NCBI GenBank assembly: GCA_025966435.1
Contig: JAICRQ010000119.1
Coordinates: 1 to 8,777 of the forward strand
Reading direction: 5' to 3'
Source of the DNA: Anaerolineales bacterium
GTDB lineage: Bacteria; Chloroflexota; Anaerolineae; Anaerolineales; Villigracilaceae
Length of the DNA stretch: 8,777 bases
In this document: positions 6,717-8,777 of the stretch, piece by piece
Layout: each line of letters begins with the position of its first letter
How positions within the stretch are numbered: position 1 is the first letter of the stretch
Translations under genes and position numbers: made by a program
Notes under the pieces: generated by a model
The model's database searches: none
What the model was told of the DNA's origin: nothing
What the model saw: the letters and a program-made list of their open reading frames with translations, nothing else

Positions 6717-6842
6717 TTACTTTCTCACCAGGACAAAAGTGCCGGTCTTCTCGGTCGTAAGAACCATGTAGAAATTGCCGTTGGCAGAGTCAATGTCTTC
6801 ATTAGGGTGCGAGCGGCTCTGTGGGAGTTTCCTCATCTGCAT
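6717..6842 (-). CDS. Possible small ORF, 41 aa, or remnant of a longer gene
   Basis: A minus-strand ORF with two near ATGs (6842 and 6836), preceded in frame by a stop four codons upstream. It ends in a protein-like segment, NGNFYMVLTTEKTGTFVLVRK at about residues 21-41 (first residues NGNFYMVL, last GTFVLVRK), which reads like the final beta strands of a secreted or repeat domain. No Shine-Dalgarno is seen; a TTTAAT at 6884-6889 on this strand is a weak -10 candidate. It lies between the kinase stop (6912) and the terminator (6665-6696), so it could share the kinase transcript. It may be a real small protein, the decayed tail of a larger gene, or chance. I do not recognise a family. Confidence 0.3.
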   Translation of the reverse strand: MQMRKLPQSRSHPNEDIDSANGNFYMVLTTEKTGTFVLVRK

Positions 6843-6874
6843 GCGCTGAACTTACGTTAAATAAGTTCACGCAT
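6841..6874. repeat. Strong inverted repeat (13-bp stem with one bulge)
   Basis: ATGCG-C-TGAACTTA (6841-6854), a 7-nt loop, then TAAGTTCA-CGCAT (6862-6874) form an 8-bp plus 5-bp stem with one bulged C at 6846. It lies 37 nt after the kinase stop and its outer edge covers the first ATG of the small ORF. Neither strand has a T-tract after it, so it is not a classic terminator. It could be an mRNA 3'-end stabilising hairpin, an operator, or a translation block on the small ORF. Confidence 0.6.
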
Positions 6875-6911
6875 ACAACAAGGATTAAAGATATGCCGCG
6901 AAATCCCAAAT

Positions 6912-8777
6912 TTAAGGCCTATCGGTCTTGGTCGGTTTGGGCTCTCTTGTTGGTCTTGGCTCTCTGGTGGGTCTCGGTTCACGTGTGGGCTGCCCTGGTG
7001 GAGGCTCGTTTGTAGGTGGATCCGGCGGCGGGTTGGTTGCGATCACGCGCGGCGTATTCGTTGGTGAATTATCCCGTCGCGGGGTGGGAGAAGCAGTCCC
7101 AGAAAGCACAGGCGTGGCCGTTTGAGAAGGTGTGGGCAGCCCAATGACGGCTGTCAGTGCATCGAGCGGGTTGACAGGCAGCAGGGGCATGTCTGCCATA
7201 CGATAGGTGGCTTCGTAGGCAGTAAGCACACCGCATTCCCCGGCAGCCGGCTCAATCGTTCCGTTTTCATTGAGATCGATACCGTTCAACATTTGGTCTG
7301 CGAGTAGCGCAGAGCGCTGGATCGCAGCCTCCATCTCGGAGAGTGACGCTGCGTTGAGGATCGTCAAAAGCTGATCTCGTAGCTCTGGCGTCCAGCGTGC
7401 CAGGTTCTGGATGCAGAGTTTTGTGTTCTCTCCATTGACGATTATGTTTCGTGAGGCGCCAGAGGCATTTACTGCATAATCGGCATGGGAATAGACGGCC
7501 TGAATGTATCCCAAATGATCCCTGTTGAGCAGGAAACCATAGCCGTCGCTCGGATCGTTGATCTGTTCATCGCCATTCCAATCCTTGTAATCCTGGCTCT
7601 GATTGCCAACAAGAACATTTAGCATGGCTTCCGCATTCCTGCGCGTCTCGGCTTCGTTCCCATTTTCGTAACTACTGAGCATTTCCCGGGCGGCTTGTTC
7701 CAGTTGCTCTGTACTCTCCGCCAGCCCATGGATCAGCCCAACCTCTTCCGGCGTTGCCGGGAACGAGACCAGCAAGCCTCGCAGATATATTAACCCGGAC
7801 TCAGGCAATGCGTAGAAATAGGCAACCCGCTCAGAACCGTTGGCACCGGAGGAGTTGCCTGATTGAATGGTGACTTCCACTGCGCCGTATGCGGCTAACA
7901 GGTTTTTTGTCTGGGGATTGTCAAACGTGAGACTGCCTCGACCTTCCTCATCCACCGACAAGGTTCCGAGGGAAAGACGCTCTTCCTTGTTCACCAGCCA
8001 GATCTCGTACTGGCTGCCTGCCGGAGGCGCCGGCATGGCTTGTGCGATGAGACTGGCCCGGTTTAAGACTCCATTTCCATCGTGGAACTGAAGAACACCT
8101 GTCGGACCCAGTGACACCGACGCGAACAGCGTAGGGGTATCGCTGGGCGGCATGGGGGTTGGCGCCTCGGTGCTGTTCAGCGGGAAGACTCCCCGAAAAA
8201 AAGCAAATGAGCCTACCAGCGCGATCAAGGCTCCTGCGAGAAGCGCAGGCCGCAAGAAACTTCGCGGCTTCGATGCAGACTCAGCCGGCTGGCTGGCTTT
8301 TGCCGAAGTTGAAATTCGGGTGGCAGTTAAGACGGTTGGGGCGTCGGATGTTTCCTCCAGAGACGCTTCGAACGCAGCTGCGAATTCCTTTGGAGTGTCG
8401 AAGCGATCATCCGCTGTCTTTGCCAGAGCGCGATCCAGGACTGCCTGCAGGGCAGGAGACAAACCGGGGACTGGCGCGGGCGCTTCATTGAGATGCTTGA
8501 GCAGGACGCTCATGGTGGTTTCCCCATCGAAGGGGACATCGCCACTCAACATCTCATACAACACGATGCCCAAAGAGTAAATATCGGTCCGCCCATCGGT
8601 TGTGAGTCCCATCGCCTGTTCGGGACTCATGTAGGCGGGTGTGCCTGCCGTTGCTCCGACCGTGGTATGGCGGCTGGAGTTCAGAATGCGGACCAGCCCA
8701 AAATCGGTGAGGACCGGCTCGAAGTCCAGGGGAATCGTCTGCCCGGGAACGATCTGCAGGGACCGCGAGGTGAGCAG
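6912..8777 (-). CDS. Membrane Ser/Thr protein kinase with RskA-like ectodomain (partial, N-terminus outside window)
   Basis: The frame stays open from the first ATG (8630) to the right edge, adding 49 codons that include the DFG metal motif (8697-8705), a Thr-rich activation loop and GTPAYMSPEQ. The ATG at 8630 is therefore internal. 621 residues are visible. Residues 1 to about 138 are the C-lobe of a Hanks-type kinase, with TDIYSLGIVLYEMLSG and a conserved Arg near DDRFDTP. A linker follows, then one transmembrane helix (about 176-195). Outside are an RskA (anti-sigma-K)-like beta domain (about 215-325, PAGSQYEIWLV, SLGTLSVDEEG), a helical region, two EF-hand/dockerin-like loops (D399-W-N-G-D403; D501-L-N-E-N505) and a Pro/Thr-rich tail with PTREPR repeats. 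C455 and C515 may bond. The ATP-binding lobe and HRD loop are not visible. Signal and substrates are unknown. Confidence 0.92.
   Translation of the reverse strand: MLTSRSLQIVPGQTIPLDFEPVLTDFGLVRILNSSRHTTVGATAGTPAYMSPEQAMGLTTDGRTDIYSLGIVLYEMLSGDVPFDGETTMSVLLKHLNEAPAPVPGLSPALQAVLDRALAKTADDRFDTPKEFAAAFEASLEETSDAPTVLTATRISTSAKASQPAESASKPRSFLRPALLAGALIALVGSFAFFRGVFPLNSTEAPTPMPPSDTPTLFASVSLGPTGVLQFHDGNGVLNRASLIAQAMPAPPAGSQYEIWLVNKEERLSLGTLSVDEEGRGSLTFDNPQTKNLLAAYGAVEVTIQSGNSSGANGSERVAYFYALPESGLIYLRGLLVSFPATPEEVGLIHGLAESTEQLEQAAREMLSSYENGNEAETRRNAEAMLNVLVGNQSQDYKDWNGDEQINDPSDGYGFLLNRDHLGYIQAVYSHADYAVNASGASRNIIVNGENTKLCIQNLARWTPELRDQLLTILNAASLSEMEAAIQRSALLADQMLNGIDLNENGTIEPAAGECGVLTAYEATYRMADMPLLPVNPLDALTAVIGLPTPSQTATPVLSGTASPTPRRDNSPTNTPRVIATNPPPDPPTNEPPPGQPTREPRPTREPRPTREPKPTKTDRP
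6934..6987 (-). repeat. Three imperfect 18-bp tandem repeats encoding PTREPR units
   Basis: Units at 6934-6951, 6952-6969 and 6970-6987 share a GGTnTnGGnTC-type pattern on the plus strand. They code for the Pro/Thr/Arg repeat (TREPRP, TREPRP, TREPKP) at the C-terminus of the kinase. Such tracts commonly span or bind the cell wall and vary in copy number. Confidence 0.7.

Noticed and set aside
6821..7015. 64-aa plus-strand frame with a hydrophobic C-terminus
   Set aside because: It crosses the palindrome and overlaps the kinase tail antisense. The hydrophobic part comes from reading the repeat region backwards, and there is no RBS.
6928..7125. Plus-strand frame with a GLGSLV repeat
   Set aside because: It is the reverse complement of the kinase's Pro/Thr/Arg tandem repeat; the apparent glycine repeat is a by-product.
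8628..8630. ATG as the start of the kinase gene
   Set aside because: The frame is open for 49 more codons to the edge and encodes DFG and the activation loop, so this Met is the one in the AYMSPEQ motif.
1..8777. tRNA, rRNA, CRISPR array, insertion sequence or phage genes
   Set aside because: I looked for cloverleaf-like segments, regularly spaced repeats, transposase motifs and terminal repeats and saw none.

Overview
The window looks like chromosomal DNA from a free-living bacterium of moderate GC content. My best guess is a member of the Chloroflexota (Anaerolineae-like). This rests on the protein set: a Hanks-type kinase with an RskA-like ectodomain and Pro/Thr-rich tail, a DUF2652 cyclase-like protein fused to SRPBCC, an MFS/NTT-HEAT-cNMP protein, and a helical lipoprotein. 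That is inference from style and gene content; there is no rRNA or other marker here to prove it.

Layout. The left part (1-1820) reads rightward: the C-terminal half of an MFS transporter cut by the window edge, a ferritin-like DUF892 (YciE/YciF) protein, and a six-helix HdeD/DUF308 membrane protein. The last two are 32 nt apart, each has a good ribosome-binding site, and both belong to families linked to stress. A hairpin with a cUUCGg loop at 1833-1854 has A-rich and T-rich flanks. It can terminate this set and the convergent leftward set.

The rest reads leftward. At the right edge (6912-8777) is a membrane Ser/Thr kinase whose N-terminal part is missing. It continues to the edge, because DFG and the activation loop are readable upstream of the first in-frame ATG. 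A 264-nt gap follows, holding a large hairpin, a possible 41-aa ORF, an intrinsic terminator and an extended -10 promoter fused to that terminator. Next is a small lipoprotein (6117-6647). After a 132-nt gap with a second extended -10 promoter comes a two-gene unit: a cyclase-like DUF2652-SRPBCC protein (4872-5984), whose TGA directly abuts the ATG of a 1003-aa transporter-HEAT-cyclic-nucleotide-binding protein (1860-4871).

How they may work together. The most interesting unit is the coupled pair. The first protein keeps the residues expected of a class III nucleotide cyclase. The second ends in a cNMP-binding domain with an intact phosphate-binding cassette, behind a nucleotide-transporter-like membrane domain and HEAT repeats. 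A local circuit in which a lipid- or ligand-sensing cyclase makes a cyclic nucleotide that gates its partner membrane protein is a testable inference. The kinase and lipoprotein appear to be separate transcription units dealing with the cell envelope.
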